Below are positions 10,468 to 20,628 of a DNA stretch of 64,000 nucleotides, piece by piece. A program made the position numbers and the translations under genes. The first letter of the stretch is position 1; each line of letters starts with the position of its first letter. The stretch is from Erinaceus europaeus (lineage: Eukaryota; Chordata; Mammalia; Eulipotyphla; Erinaceidae), in the NCBI RefSeq assembly GCF_950295315.1, contig NC_080172.1, positions 113,709,267 to 113,773,266 on the forward strand. The letters are read 5' to 3'. Under the pieces are notes generated by a model. It saw only the letters and a list, made by a program, of their open reading frames with translations. It had not been told where the DNA came from and did no database searches.

Positions 10468-11020
10468 CCTTGAAAGCTTTCCTCTTCTTTATCTCTCTGG
10501 GAATATGGACCCAGGATCCATATAGGGTACAGAAGGTGGGAGGTCTGGCTTCTGTAATTGCTTCCCTGCTGCATGGGCATTGGCAGGTGGAACCATGCCC
10601 CCAGCCTGTTTCTGCCTTTCGCTAGTGGGGCTGGGCTCTGGAGAGGTGGGGTTCCAGTACACATTGGTGAGGTCTGCTCATTCAAGTCAATTTGGTCTCA
10701 TGGTAATATCTGCAAAGAGCTGGCAAAAAGCATTAAGATATAAAGCAGAAAAAATTACTCAATAATCAGGAACCTAAAGGCTAAAATATATCAGATGAGA
10801 TTCAGGGTTTCCATTTTGGGAAAAGCTAGGAGTTATACTCCAATGGCCCATGACTTTACTTAGCTCTTCCTGAGCCCAAAAACTAACATGCAGGTGGACC
10901 AAAGGTATTGTCTGTGGAGATTTCAGAGTTGGAAATAGGACTAGGAAGCTGGATCAGGGAAGAGGGTAGCTCCCAAATATGGGGAAAGTATATAAATATT
11001 GTTAACTGGATTTTACTTCT
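10468..11020 (-). mobile_element. old L1 3' end, right part
   Basis: Continuation of the L1 at 7355-7467. CCTTGAAAGCTTTCC, GGAATATGGACCCAGGATCC, GGAGGTCTGGCTTCTGTAATTG (split motif) and CAGGGAAGAGGGTAGCTCCC follow the order seen in other copies. Confidence 0.82.
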
Positions 11021-11108
11021 AAATACTTATAGCACCTCCTGGACACCAAATCTACTTTTCCTGTTGTGAATGGGTGACAGTAAGGGTGATAACCTATCAT
11101 ACTTTCAG

Positions 11109-11395
11109 GAGTTGGGCCATAGAGCAGTGGGTTAAACGTACATGGCGCAAAGTGCCAGTACTGGCCTAAGGATCCCGGTTCGAGCCCCCGGCTCCCCTCC
11201 TGCAGGAGAGTCACTTCAGGAGCAGTGAAGCAGGTCTGCAGGTGTCTATCTTTCTCTCCCCCTCTCTGTCTTCCCCTCTTCTTCCCATTTCTCTCTTTCC
11301 TATCCAACAACAATGACATCAATAATAACTACAACAATAAAACAACAAGTGCAACAAAAAGGAATAAGTAAACAAAAACCTAAAACATTAAAAAA
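11109..11395 (+). mobile_element. SINE-A, short form
   Basis: Head with AGAGCAGTGGGTTAAACG and intact B box GGTTCGAGCC. Ends in the AACAACAAGTGCAACAAAAAGGAATAAG type of tail rather than the GCCTCCAGG module. Confidence 0.92.
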
Positions 11396-11444
11396 AATGT
11401 ATCATATTTTCATGAAGTACCAGCATAGTTTAGGGCCTCTGATT

Positions 11445-11660
11445 CTCTTTTTTATGTTTTATTTTTTATTAGCGATTTAATATTGATTTACAAGATCTTA
11501 AGGAATATAATTGTAATAGGGATGTAACTCCATACACCAGAGTACTGTGTCCCATCCCCTCCATTGTAAACTTCCCTATTCTTTATCCCTCAGGGAGTCT
11601 GGACCAAAATTATTTATGGGATACTGAAGGTGGAAGGTCTGGGGTCTATAATTGCATGAA
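11445..11660 (-). mobile_element. old L1 3' end
   Basis: ATTAGCGATTTAATATTGATTTACAAG (split motif) through GTGTCCCATCCCCTCC to GGAAGGTCTGGGGTCTATAATTG. A more diverged subfamily than 2888-3465. Confidence 0.75.
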
Positions 11661-12047
11661 TGTTCTGGTCTGTGGAAACTCCAGAGTCACCTTGTCAGTA
11701 TCTTTACCAGAATTCAAGAATTCTCTCAGCCCCTTAGCCATTTACTGTTAAAATCCTCAGATCTTTAGGCATAGGCTGGAAATATGGTATCAGATTTGTC
11801 ACATTTGCATATTAAAATGACTTTATCTCAGACATGCTAGGGAAAAACTACTGGTCCCACATCTCTAGCACTCTTGCTTGGGTTCAGCATTCCCCAGTTA
11901 CCTTGTTATAATGTCAGAAAGAACCACTTGTGTGACTTGCAAAACTTAAGTAATCAGCCAAAACTGATGGTAGCTTGATCTCCCACTGTGGGGCCAAACC
12001 AGAAACCAGACACCTAAAACAATTATTGTTGAAGAAGACATACTTGC
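11661..12047. other. unassigned, possibly L1-derived
   Basis: Directly follows the L1 block. I recognise no specific repeat or gene here. Confidence 0.35.
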
Positions 12048-12091
12048 AAGGAGAGAAGCTTCATAAGCAGTGAAACAGGGCTGCAGGTCTC

Positions 12092-12122
<31 letters not shown>

Positions 12123-12200
12123 TTTTCTCTCTCTCCTCTGCCCCTTTCCTCTAGATTTTTCTCTCTGTGTCTCTCTCCAAAATAAATATTTTTTTAATTA
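12048..12200 (+). mobile_element. SINE-B, 5'-truncated
   Basis: Begins in the hairpin (GAGAAGCTTCATAAGCAGTGAA), lacks the tRNA-like head, continues through an expanded CT tract and ends CAAAATAAATATTTTTTTAA. Confidence 0.82.
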
Positions 12201-12652
12201 AGAGGGTACTATAAATATTTGTTAAATGGAATGACCAAAATCTCTCTGGACCAGACAAAGTGATCCTTTAATTAACCGGAGCTAGAACTCTAATTACTAG
12301 GGCAGATTAGACAGTGTTCAGTCGTACAGGGCTTCTCCAGCTGGCTGGGGAGACATGCAGGCTTGAACATGATCCTCAACCCCATCTGGTTATGGGTCAT
12401 GCATAATCTGTCATTAATAATGATCAAATGATCCAAACACAGAGGAATTCTGTTTGCTCTTTCTGTGGCAAATCATTTAGAGTTGATTGAGGGTATCCAT
12501 ATGGTAATGGTCTTATATTGTTATTCTGATAATTGTGGGTTTTTGGTTTTGTGGTTTTTTTTTTTTTTGAATGGAAAAAAAAAAAGATACCTACTCAAGT
12601 ATTTGACACATGAGTGTCACTCATCACATGAGTCTGGAGAGTGGGCAAGGTA
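12201..12652. other. unique AT-rich DNA, possible regulatory element
   Basis: Repeat-free apart from T/A runs at 12555-12585. Contains closely spaced homeodomain-like cores: CTTTAATTAACC (about 12266), CTAATTAC (12291), ATGCATAATCTG (12399), CATTAATAATGATC (12412). These suggest but do not prove an enhancer. Confidence 0.3.
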
Positions 12653-12853
12653 GGGGCCAGGCAGTGATACACTTGGTAGAGGATATTTGTTCCCATGAGC
12701 AAGGACCTGAGTTTAAACTCTGTGGGAGGCCAGAATGAAGGGCTTCACATGCAATGAAGCCGGGCTGCAGGTATCTCTCATTCTCTCTCTTTCTCTCTCT
12801 GTGCCTATCTCCACAGAGAAATTTCTGTCCTATCAAGTTAATAGAAAAAGAAA
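12653..12853 (+). mobile_element. SINE-B
   Basis: GGGGCCAGGCAGTGATACAC head to CTATCAAGTTAATAGAAAAAG end. Diverged in the head and hairpin. Confidence 0.85.
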
Positions 12854-13010
12854 GAGGCCAAATGGTGGCACACCTGGTGAAGCACACACATTACAGTGCA
12901 CAAGGACTCAGTTTCAAACCCTTGCCCCCACCTGCAGGGAGAAACGTTATGAATAGTGAAGCAGGGCTGCAGGTGTCTCTCATTTTCTCTCTCTCTCTCT
13001 CAGTGCTTTG
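12854..13010 (+). mobile_element. SINE-B, 3'-truncated
   Basis: GAGGCCAAATGGTGGCACACCTGG head, ending in the CT tract near 13005. Lies immediately behind the previous SINE-B in the same orientation, so it inserted into that copy's A-rich tail. Confidence 0.88.
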
Positions 13011-13027
13011 AAGTAGGACTTTGTTTG

Positions 13028-13720
13028 CTTTGTTGGGATTTTTAAATTTTTTTAGTGATTTAATAATTGTTAGCAAGACTGTAAGATATCGGGTACATTA
13101 TTTCCATGCAGTTCCCAGTACCAGAGTTCCGGGCCCCATCCCCTCCTGTTCTTTATCCCTCTGGGAGTATGGACCAAAATTCTTTTTTAAAAAAAAAAGA
13201 TTTTATTTATTTATGAGAGAGATAGGAAGAGAAAGAACCATACATCACTCCGGCACATGTGTTTCTGGGGATCGAACTCGGGGCCTCATGCTTGAGAGTA
13301 CAAAGCTTTACCACTGCACCATCTCCCAGACCACCAAAATTCTTCATGAAGTGCAGAAGGTGGAAGATCTGGCTTCTTTAATTGCTTCTATGGTCAATGA
13401 CAGGTCAATTCATCCCCCCAGCTTGGTTCTATTTTTCCTTAGTGGGGCAGGGCTCTGGAAAGGGGAGGTTCAGGACACATTGGTAAGGTCTTCTGCCCAG
13501 AGAAGTCAGAATGGTGCCATGGTAGCATCTGCAACTTGGTGGCTAAAAGGTGGTAAGATACAAAGCAGGACAACTTGTTTAATAAACAAGAGTCCAAAGG
13601 TAAGAATATAGCAGATGAAACTAGGGGGTCTTAGTGTGGGAAGAATGAAGGAATTCTGTTTTAGGAATGTTGCAAGGGGGCCATGCCTTTAGTAATTTTC
13701 ACCTGAGCTTGATAGCTAAC
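13028..13720 (-). mobile_element. old L1 3' end, split by a SINE-C
   Basis: TAGTGATTTAATAATTG to GGACCAAAATTCTT, then SINE-C, then the duplicate ACCAAAATTCTT (13333) and GTGCAGAAGGTGGAAGATC onward. A 196-codon frame here is an L1/SINE artefact. Confidence 0.82.
13185..13332 (-). mobile_element. SINE-C with 12-bp target duplication
   Basis: Reverse copy: T/A-rich end, TTTATTTATTTATGAGAGAG, antisense B box GGATCGAACTCGGGG (about 13266), head end ACCATCTCCCAGACC. Flanked by the perfect repeat ACCAAAATTCTT (13173-13184, 13333-13344). Confidence 0.92.
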
Positions 13721-14127
13721 TTTGTTTTTTAATGAAAGAATATGATGACCCTGGTCTTTCAGAAAAACTCTGGAGAATCACCAGTGACATGCTGGATAAC
13801 CCTTTCATCACCTGTGTATTGAGAAGTGCTCTTGCTTAGAGGAAATGCATTATCTAAGGTGGACAGAAGTTGTTATCCCAAGTTGCAGGGGAAAAACTGA
13901 GACCTGGAGGGCTGAGTAGGCTGCACCCTTTTGAGAGCCATAGACACAAAGGCCAGTATCAGCATGGTTCATCCTTCTATGGATGAAAGTGAAGTGAGAA
14001 AAGACATGCTCCTTCCAAAGTAGAAAAAACATACAACCCTATTGTAGCTACACAAAACAAATACCCCTTCTGATACGTGTGTATAGACATGTTTGTGAAA
14101 GAGAGCAGCACACTCTCTCAAAATAGT
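13721..14127. other. unique DNA
   Basis: Nothing recognised. Confidence 0.5.
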
Positions 14128-14139
14128 GGAATCATTATT

Positions 14140-14420
14140 TATTTATTTATTTTTTATTTTATTTTATTTATTTATTCCCTTTTTGTTGCCCTTGTTGTTT
14201 TATTGTTGTAGTTATTATTGTTGTTGTCGTTGTTGGATAGGACAGAGAGAAATGGAGAGAGGAGGGGAAGACAGAGAGGAGGAGAGAAAGACAGACACCT
14301 GCAGACCTGCTTCACTGCCTGTGAAGCGACTCCCCTGCAGGTGGGGAGCCGGGGTTCGAACCGGGATCCTTATGCCGGTCCCTGCACTTTGCGCCACCTG
14401 CGCTTAGCCCGACTCCCCTT
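14140..14420 (-). mobile_element. SINE-A short form with 12-bp target duplication
   Basis: Reverse copy with TATTCCCTTTTTGTTGCCC tail and intact antisense B box GGGGTTCGAACCGGG. Flanked by GGAATCATTATT (14128-14139, 14421-14432). Confidence 0.94.
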
Positions 14421-14493
14421 GGAATCATTATTAAAAACTATATGAGACATCAAACTTAGGGTATCACACATGCATATTAAAACTTTGGTTATG

Positions 14494-14640
14494 GGGACCA
14501 GGTGGTGGCCCACCTAGTTGAGGGCACATGTTACAATGAGCGTGGACCAGGGTTCGAGCCCCCAGTCCCCATCTGCAAGGGAAAAGCTTTGAAAGTGGTG
14601 AAGCAATGTTGCAGGGGTCTCTCTGTCTCTTTAATATAGT
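14494..14640 (+). mobile_element. SINE-B, 3'-truncated
   Basis: GGGGACCAGGTGGTGGCCCACC head with B box GGTTCGAGCCC. Stops in the CT tract. Confidence 0.88.
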
Positions 14641-14672
14641 TCTACCTAAAAAGATTATAACTCATACTTGTG

Positions 14673-14965
14673 GTTTTTTAAAAAATTTTTATTTATTCCC
14701 TTTTGTTGCCCTTGTTGTTTTATTGTTGTAGTTATTGTTGTTGCTATTGATGCCATCATTGTTGGATAGGCCAGAGAGAAATGGGAGAAAAGAGGGAGAA
14801 GACAGAGAGGGGAAGAGAAAGACAGACACCTGTAGACCTGCTTCACCACTTGTGAAGCGATGGCCCTGCAGATGGGGAGCCAGAGGCTCGAACCAGGATC
14901 CTTCTGCTGGTCCTTGCACTTTGTGCCACCTGCGCTTAAACCTCTGTGCTACCACCCTACTCCCC
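14673..14965 (-). mobile_element. SINE-A short form with 9-bp target duplication
   Basis: Reverse copy from TTTATTCCCTTTTGTTGCCC to CTACCACCCTACTCCCC. Flanked by ATACTTGTG (14664-14672, 14966-14974). Confidence 0.92.
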
Positions 14966-15207
14966 ATACTTGTGTTTTTGATCCTTTTCAGTTGGGTAGT
15001 ATGCCAGCTCCTCCTGGCTTCTGCTTAACTAAGCACCAGTATGCCTGTATGGGATTGGTTTGATCCCACACAAAGCTGTGGTCTATTTACATAAATCACT
15101 TTTACATTTACATAAAGCACCACCCTCCCTCCATGGCATTGGTGGTTCTGTGGTAGAATTCTCGCCTGCTCTGCCCCCTCTCCTTGTCACACCCTGATTT
15201 TTCCACC

Positions 15208-16292
15208 TTCTTCTTCTAGCGTTTGTCCTTCTTCCGTAGCCAATCAACAGCGTCAGCTTGAGCCTGATGTAAAGTTTCGAGACCTCCTTTGAATCTGGAG
15301 AGGTGGCAGTCGTTGACTATGTGGGTCATAGTCTGTCTGGAGCCGCAGGGGCAGTTCGGGTCGTCTCTGGCTCCCCAGCGATGGAACATAGTGGCGCACC
15401 GGCCATGGCCTGTTTGATAGCGATTGAGGAGGGCCCAATCATAACATGCTAGGTCAAAGCCGGGTGGACGCTTGCAGGGGTCTGTGATGAGGTGTTTGTT
15501 CTTTACCTCAGGTGACTGCCAACTCTGTTTCCAAGAGTCTGGAACAGAGAAGTTCAGTGTAGGCATAGGGGAACAGATTGGGTGACGAGATGTCAAGCGT
15601 TGGACAGGGTGGGCGAAGATATCCACGTATATTGGCAGGTCGGGTCGAGCGTAGACGTGGGAAATGAACTTAGATGATGCCGCATCCCGACAAATATCTG
15701 GCGGGGCGATGTTGCTAAGAACTGGCAGCCATGGAACCGGGGTGGAACGGATGGTTCCAGAAATTATCCTCATGGATGAATATAATTTGGAATCGACCAA
15801 GTGGACATGGGGGCTACGGAACCATACTGGGGCACAGTATTCTGCAGTGGAATAGCATAATGCTAGAGATGATGATCGTAGTGTGGAAGCACTTGCGCCC
15901 CATGAGGAGCTGGCCAGTCTTGCAATGATGTGATTCCTCGCGCCCACCTTTGCTGCAGTTTTTATGAGATGTTTGTGAAATGACAGAGTGCGATCAAGAG
16001 TAACGCCAAGATAGACTGGCTGGGCTTCATGCCGGATTCTCGTATCGCCAAGCTGCACATTAAGCTCACGCGAGGCCGAGGCATGGTGTAGATGGAAAAC
16101 AGATGATACCATTTTTGCAGTGCTAGGGATTAGTCGCCATTTTTTACAGTAATCAGGTATCAGAGACATGTCTTTCGTGAGTGTTTCCTCGAGGATGTCG
16201 AACTTTGATGCCTGAGTTGCACAGCAGATGTCATCGGCATAGATGAACTTCCTTGAAGAAGTTTCTGGGAGGTCATTGATGTAAATATTAAA
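15208..16292 (-). mobile_element. Jockey/CR1-like LINE, 5'-truncated, copy 1
   Basis: 1085-bp insert in the LTR, flanked by the 9-bp direct repeat TTTTCCACC (15199-15207 and 16293-16301). The whole insert apart from eight bases is open reading frame. The 3' end on the minus strand is stop codon TAG followed immediately by AAGAAGAA and then the target repeat, so there is virtually no 3'UTR and the tail is a short (AAG)n, not poly-A. This is unlike mammalian L1, L2 or CR1 as I know them. The closest type I know of is a group of non-LTR reverse transcriptases common in arthropods and cnidarians. Confidence 0.9.
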
Positions 16293-16370
16293 TTTTCCAC
16301 CACTCCCTTTTCGCTCCACCCTCTCTATGTCACATCCTGTTTCCACCCTACTTGGCGAGTATAAATACAT
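15216..16370 (-). pseudogene. reverse transcriptase fragment, open frame of 384 codons
   Basis: Residues 1-26 come from antisense LTR sequence; residues 27-384 are LINE. Visible in order: NIYINDLP (28-35), the catalytic YADD box (44-47, FIYADDIC), YLGVTLD (120-126), AEYCAPVW, WLPVLSNIAPP, and a C-terminal Cys/His cluster starting CPCG (340) with HIVNDC (to 355). The fingers, most of the palm, and any endonuclease domain upstream are missing through 5' truncation, so the product cannot be an active polymerase. No stop or frameshift has accumulated in 358 codons, which points to a recent insertion rather than selection. The ATG lies in the LTR and is probably accidental. The exact clade is uncertain. 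Confidence 0.85.
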
Positions 16371-16599
16371 CTGCTCTTCTGATTAAACACACTTGGAAAT
16401 TGCTTTCCGGCTCTGAGAATTCCAGAGTGTATCTCTTGCAAAGTTAGTGTGGCACGAGTTCCTGATCCCTCTCCCACGCAGCAGCCTAGATCAGCTCCAG
16501 TTGAGTTCTCTCCAACCCAGAGAGCTAGTACTAGCTCGGGAAGAAGCACCCTCAGGCTATCCCGGCACTTCTCCTCTCTCTACTTTCTTAATTTTCTTT

Positions 16600-16807
16600 T
16601 TTTAAGTAATCTTTATTTACTTATTGGATAGAGATATCCAGAAGCTGAGAGGAAAGGGATATAGAGAGGGAGGAAGACAGAGAGATACCTGCAGCGCTGC
16701 TTCACCACTAGTGAAGCTTTACCCCTGCAGGTGGGGACTGGGGACTTGAACTGGGGTCCCTGTATTTTTAACATGTGCCCTCAACCAGGTGTGCCACCAT
16801 TGGCCCT
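16600..16807 (-). mobile_element. SINE-B
   Basis: TTTATTTACTTATTGGATAGAG, hairpin CACTAGTGAAG, CTGCAGGTGGGG and head end CAACCAGGTGTGCCACC. Confidence 0.91.
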
Positions 16808-16927
16808 TATCCTCTCTCTACTTTTAAATATTTTCTTTAAGCACACCAATAAGGAGACACACACTTCTCAAATGTGAATTCTTTGCAAAAAAAAAAAAAC
16901 TATACTATTTCTATTTTTTGTATTTCC

Positions 16928-17122
16928 ATTATCTTTATTTATTAAATAGATACAGTCAGAAATTGAGAGGGAAAGGAGAGATAGGGAGGGAGAGAGAGAG
17001 ACCTGCAGCATTACTATACTACTTGCAAGGTTTTGCCCCTAAAGGTGGGGGGCCAGGGGCTCAAACCTGAGTCTTTGCTCATTGTAATGTGTGTGCTCAA
17101 CCAGGGTGCCACCACTCAGCCC
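16928..17122 (-). mobile_element. SINE-B
   Basis: TCTTTATTTATTAAATAGATACAG to CAACCAGGGTGCCACCACTCAGCCCC. Older; the hairpin is decayed (CCCCTAAAGGTGG). Confidence 0.88.
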
Positions 17123-18341
17123 CTTTATACTTTTTCTAAAAAGTAGGCAGCACACAAGCACAAAAATGTCTATCCACCTTTTCAAATGTATAAGCCTTTT
17201 TTTTTTCAAAAAAAAAAAACTATTCTCCCACGATTCAGCTATTTCCAATAGTTCTTGAGTTTTCTGTTAACATAGATCAAGTTAAGAGTAACCATTTATC
17301 TTAAGATTCTGATTTCCCCCCAAGGACAAATTAAATAGTCACAAATTAGCCAGCTGTCCCAGATGGTAGTGGCAACGACAAAGTAGACACCCAGTGTAAT
17401 TTATGGCATAGAAAATGAGAAAGAAACTGATTTATCTGACAGTGATTTGTGGAGAGACAGTCAAGTTCTTTCCTGGGACATATAAATGTATGATTCTATT
17501 TTTCCCCCATTTTCATTCAGAAAAACATTGAGGTCAAGGCAAGTTCAGTTCCACAGTGTGAAGGTGAATCCTAAGCTTGTGTTTTCCAGAGGCTGTGACA
17601 CTAACTCAGAATGGACTGAATAACCCCCAAGAAAATACTCCTGCCCTTTGTGCTTTCTCTTTAAGTGTCTGAATGTTTGGAGAACAAGTGAATTTTTCTC
17701 TAAGGAGGGTGGGCGTAATTTCAGAAAACCTGGTGTCTATCTGGTATAAAAGAAAACAGTTTCTGTCTGCCTTGACTAAGCCTTGCTTGTCTTAGCATGT
17801 GTTTCTGTCGAGTTATGGGTTCTAATCTCTCTTTATCTTCAGTTTTCAGTTCCACAAGAAAGAAAAAAAAAAGATATTTGTTTTCTTTTTCCAAGGCTGA
17901 GAGGTTAGATAATGGTTCAGTCTCATCTTTAAGGCAGCCTTTTCTGTCATCATAACATGTTTCATCTGATCTCCACTGGGAGCTTCAGGTTATTTGCCTT
18001 GACAGCCCAAGAATCAGACTTTGAGACAGGGGCCTGCTGAGGCAGTTGCCAGCCTTCCCAATTCATCACAGGACATCCCGTCCAAAGGCAGGGATTGACG
18101 GATGGGTCTGGCCTGCCTTACTTCATCCCGGAAAGCAGAAGCTCCATGATCTGTGTCTCTGTTTGTCCTTTGAATTGGAGGCCAGTTTTACTCATACAAG
18201 CCCTATTAAATCACTGATAACTCACAAATAACAAGTGCACTGAGAGGAATGAGAGAGTGACTCATATATACATACTTCATAGTTAAAGAACCCAGAAAAT
18301 AATAAATAAATGGACAAACTGAAAGCATTTTTCCCAAAATC
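17123..18341. other. unique DNA, 1.2 kb
   Basis: No repeats except T/A runs at 17195-17220. No exon, RNA or strong motif cluster recognised. Confidence 0.5.
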
Positions 18342-19297
18342 TTTAATTATTTATTTATTGAATAGGCACAGCCAGGAATTGAGAGGGAACAGAGTAACAG
18401 AGGGAAAGAATGACAGAAATATCCACAACATTGTTTCACCACTCTCAAATCTTTTTTTTTATTATTTAAGAAAAGATAAATTAACAAAACCGTAGGGTAG
18501 GAGGGGTACAACTCCACACAATTCCCACCACCCAATCTCCATATCCCACCCCCTCCCCTGATAGCTTTCCCATTCTCTATCCCTCTGGGAGCATGGACCC
18601 AGGGTCATTGTGGGTTGCCCAAGGTGGGAGGTCTGGCTTCTGTAATTGCTTCCCCCCTGAACATGGGTGTTGACTGGTCAGTCCATACTCCCAGTCTGCC
18701 TCTCTCTTTCCCTAGTAGGGTGGGTCTCTGGGGAAGCAGAGCTCCAGGACACATTGGTGGGATCTTCAGTCCAGGGAAGCCTGGCCGGCATCCTGATGAC
18801 ATCTGGAACCTGGTGGCTGAAAAGAGAGTTAACATACGAAGCCAAAAAAATTGTTGAGCAATCATGGACCCAAAGCTTGTAATTGTCAAGAGGAAGTGTT
18901 AGGGGTGTACTCACTGTAAACTCTAGTGTACTTCTGCTTTCAGGTATATATTTTGCAGTAGTTTATGGATACGTGTGAACATACGCTCTCTCTCACAGAA
19001 ACTGGTGTATATCTAGGTTTTGGGACTTTGTTAGAAAGTGAACCACCTGGGATGGAATTAGAGTATACTATGAACGGAAAGGTCTCACCCGAGTAATGAA
19101 GCTGAAGGGTTGTCATTCCACACGTAAAGTCTCTGGACACAGTCTGAAGTGAAGCATGTTGAGGTGGCTATCGTTGTGTTGATTAAGTTGCACTCTCAAA
19201 TCTTTTGCCCTGCAAGTGAAAATTGGGGGTTCGAACTCAGGTCCTTGCACATTGCAACATGTGTGCTTAACCAGGTGTGCCACCACCAGGCCCCGGT
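18342..19297 (-). mobile_element. SINE-B split by an L1 end
   Basis: Left half 18342-18455 (TTATTTATTTATTGAATAGG to CACTCTCAAATCTTTT), right half 19191-19297 (CACTCTCAAATCTTTT to CCACCACCAGGCCCC). The shared 16 bases are the target duplication of the intervening L1. Confidence 0.9.
18456..19190 (-). mobile_element. old L1 3' end with 16-bp target duplication
   Basis: Poly-T start, ACAAAACCGTAGGGTAGG, GGGAGCATGGACCCAGGGTC, then a distinct 3'UTR stretch to 19190. Flanked by CACTCTCAAATCTTTT (18440-18455, 19191-19206), so it is a 5'-truncated L1 retrotransposition event younger than its SINE-B target. Confidence 0.9.
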
Positions 19298-19312
19298 GAA
19301 ACCATTTTTAAT

Positions 19313-19467
19313 TTAATTTAATTTAATTTTAATGAGAGGGAGCTACAGGAAGACCAGAGTGCTGAAAAACTCTGGTTTATGGTGGTGCTAGGAATTGAAC
19401 CAAGGACTTTGGAGCCTCAGACATGAAAGTCTTTTTGCATATCTATTATGCTGTCATCTCAGCCCTG
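19313..19467 (-). mobile_element. SINE-D with 12-bp target duplication
   Basis: (TTTAA)n-rich tail, antisense B box GGAATTGAACCAAGGAC, GGAGCCTCAGACATGAAAGTC, head end GTCATCTCAGCCC. Flanked by ACCATTTTTAAT (19301-19312, 19468-19479). Confidence 0.85.
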
Positions 19468-19479
19468 ACCATTTTTAAT

Positions 19480-19684
19480 AGTCTCTTCATTTACTGGATG
19501 AAGACAGAAAGAAGTCAGTAGAGAAGCAGGAGATAAATTAGAAGTGGAGATAGAGAGAAAGAGACCCATAGCGCTGCTTCACCAATCTTAAAGCTTTCCC
19601 TGTGCAGATGAAGATCAGAGGTTTGAAACAGATCCTTGCACTCTGCAACATGTACTGTGCATATCAGGTGTATGTCTGCCTCTG
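19480..19684 (-). mobile_element. SINE-B, old
   Basis: Diverged reverse copy: TTCATTTACTGGATGAAGACAG, GCGCTGCTTCACCAATC, ATATCAGGTGTATGTCTGCC. Confidence 0.75.
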
Positions 19685-19693
19685 AAACCATTT

Positions 19694-20250
19694 TAAGAAT
19701 TCTATTAGTGATTTTATATTGATGTACAAAATGACAAGACAACAGGGGTACAACTCAGCACCGTTCCCACCACCAGAGTTCTGTGCCCCCATCCCCTCCA
19801 CCGGAAGTTCCTGTAGTTCTCCTAAAGCTGCAGATCTGGATTAACTATTATTTCTACAACTCTCCATATTTCTATATATTTATATACATATTGTCTATAT
19901 TTGTATACATTTGCCCATTTTTACCCCATGGTCCCATATTCTCTTCCTTCCAAGTCACACATGCATGTCACTACATTCAAATGTCCCTTCCTTTTTCCTC
20001 TTCTGTCTCCGGGTCCTGATGGAGTTGGAGTTCAGAGTCCTCTGGTCATCTTCCCTTAACATTTCTCCTCCACTGGGATAATAGACCAAAATTCTTTATG
20101 GGGTGCAGAAGGTGGGAATTCTGGCTTCTGTAATTGCTTCTCTGCTGGTGAAGCATTGGCAGATCAATAGATACCCCCATAATCATTTCATTTCTCTTGA
20201 CCTTTCACTTACGTTTAGTGCTGACTTGCTCTCACAAATGGGGAAATGTC
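19694..20250 (-). mobile_element. old L1 3' end
   Basis: TATTAGTGATTTTATATTG, CCACCACCAGAGTTCTGTGCC, AT-rich middle (19860-19930), GACCAAAATTCTTTATGGGG, GGAATTCTGGCTTCTGTAATTG (split motif). The right boundary is approximate. Confidence 0.78.
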
Positions 20251-20612
20251 GCTTTGGATCCCAGAGGCCCCTCCCTACCCCCTTATAAATTCTAGTAGGT
20301 GGGGCACACACCATCCAGAGCTGAGCACTGCAGAGCCTACCCAGTGGTGGATAAGTGGTGACCTTACTGACATGTATGGCAAACAGGAAACTGATACTGA
20401 AGGATTTGTTTTTTCTGAAGTCTTTCCACGTATAGCCTGCCCCTCAGTTGCACAATGGGAGCACAGGCTTGTAACTGGCTAATCACCTTGGCTATTATTC
20501 CCTTTACAATAATTTCTTCAGCCTCCATCTTTCATCTTTAATCACTCTGTATGACCTGTGTTGTAACACCTGTTGAAAACAAAACAAACAAGAACATTAT
20601 AGCACATGGTAT
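20251..20612. other. unique DNA
   Basis: Nothing recognised. Confidence 0.45.
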
Positions 20613-20628
20613 AAAAGTTAGCAATAAT

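Larger units (their letters stand above)
14989..16567 (+). mobile_element. ERV-T short-form LTR interrupted by a LINE
   Basis: Left part 14989-15207 starts GTTGGGTAGTATGCCAGC (first base of the usual TGTTGGG lost). The right part 16302-16567 carries AGTATAAATAC (TATA-like, 16358), GATTAAACACAC (ATTAAA signal) and ends TATCCCGGCA. The 1.08-kb insert between is the unusual LINE. No matching target duplication was found around the LTR. Confidence 0.85.

Noticed and set aside
13021..13611. 196-codon open frame
   Set aside because: It reads through an old L1 end, a SINE-C and L1 again; composition is that of the repeats.
15208..16292. Contamination by arthropod DNA
   Set aside because: The insert sits inside a hedgehog ERV-T LTR with target duplications, and a second copy lies in different flanking DNA, so it is integrated.
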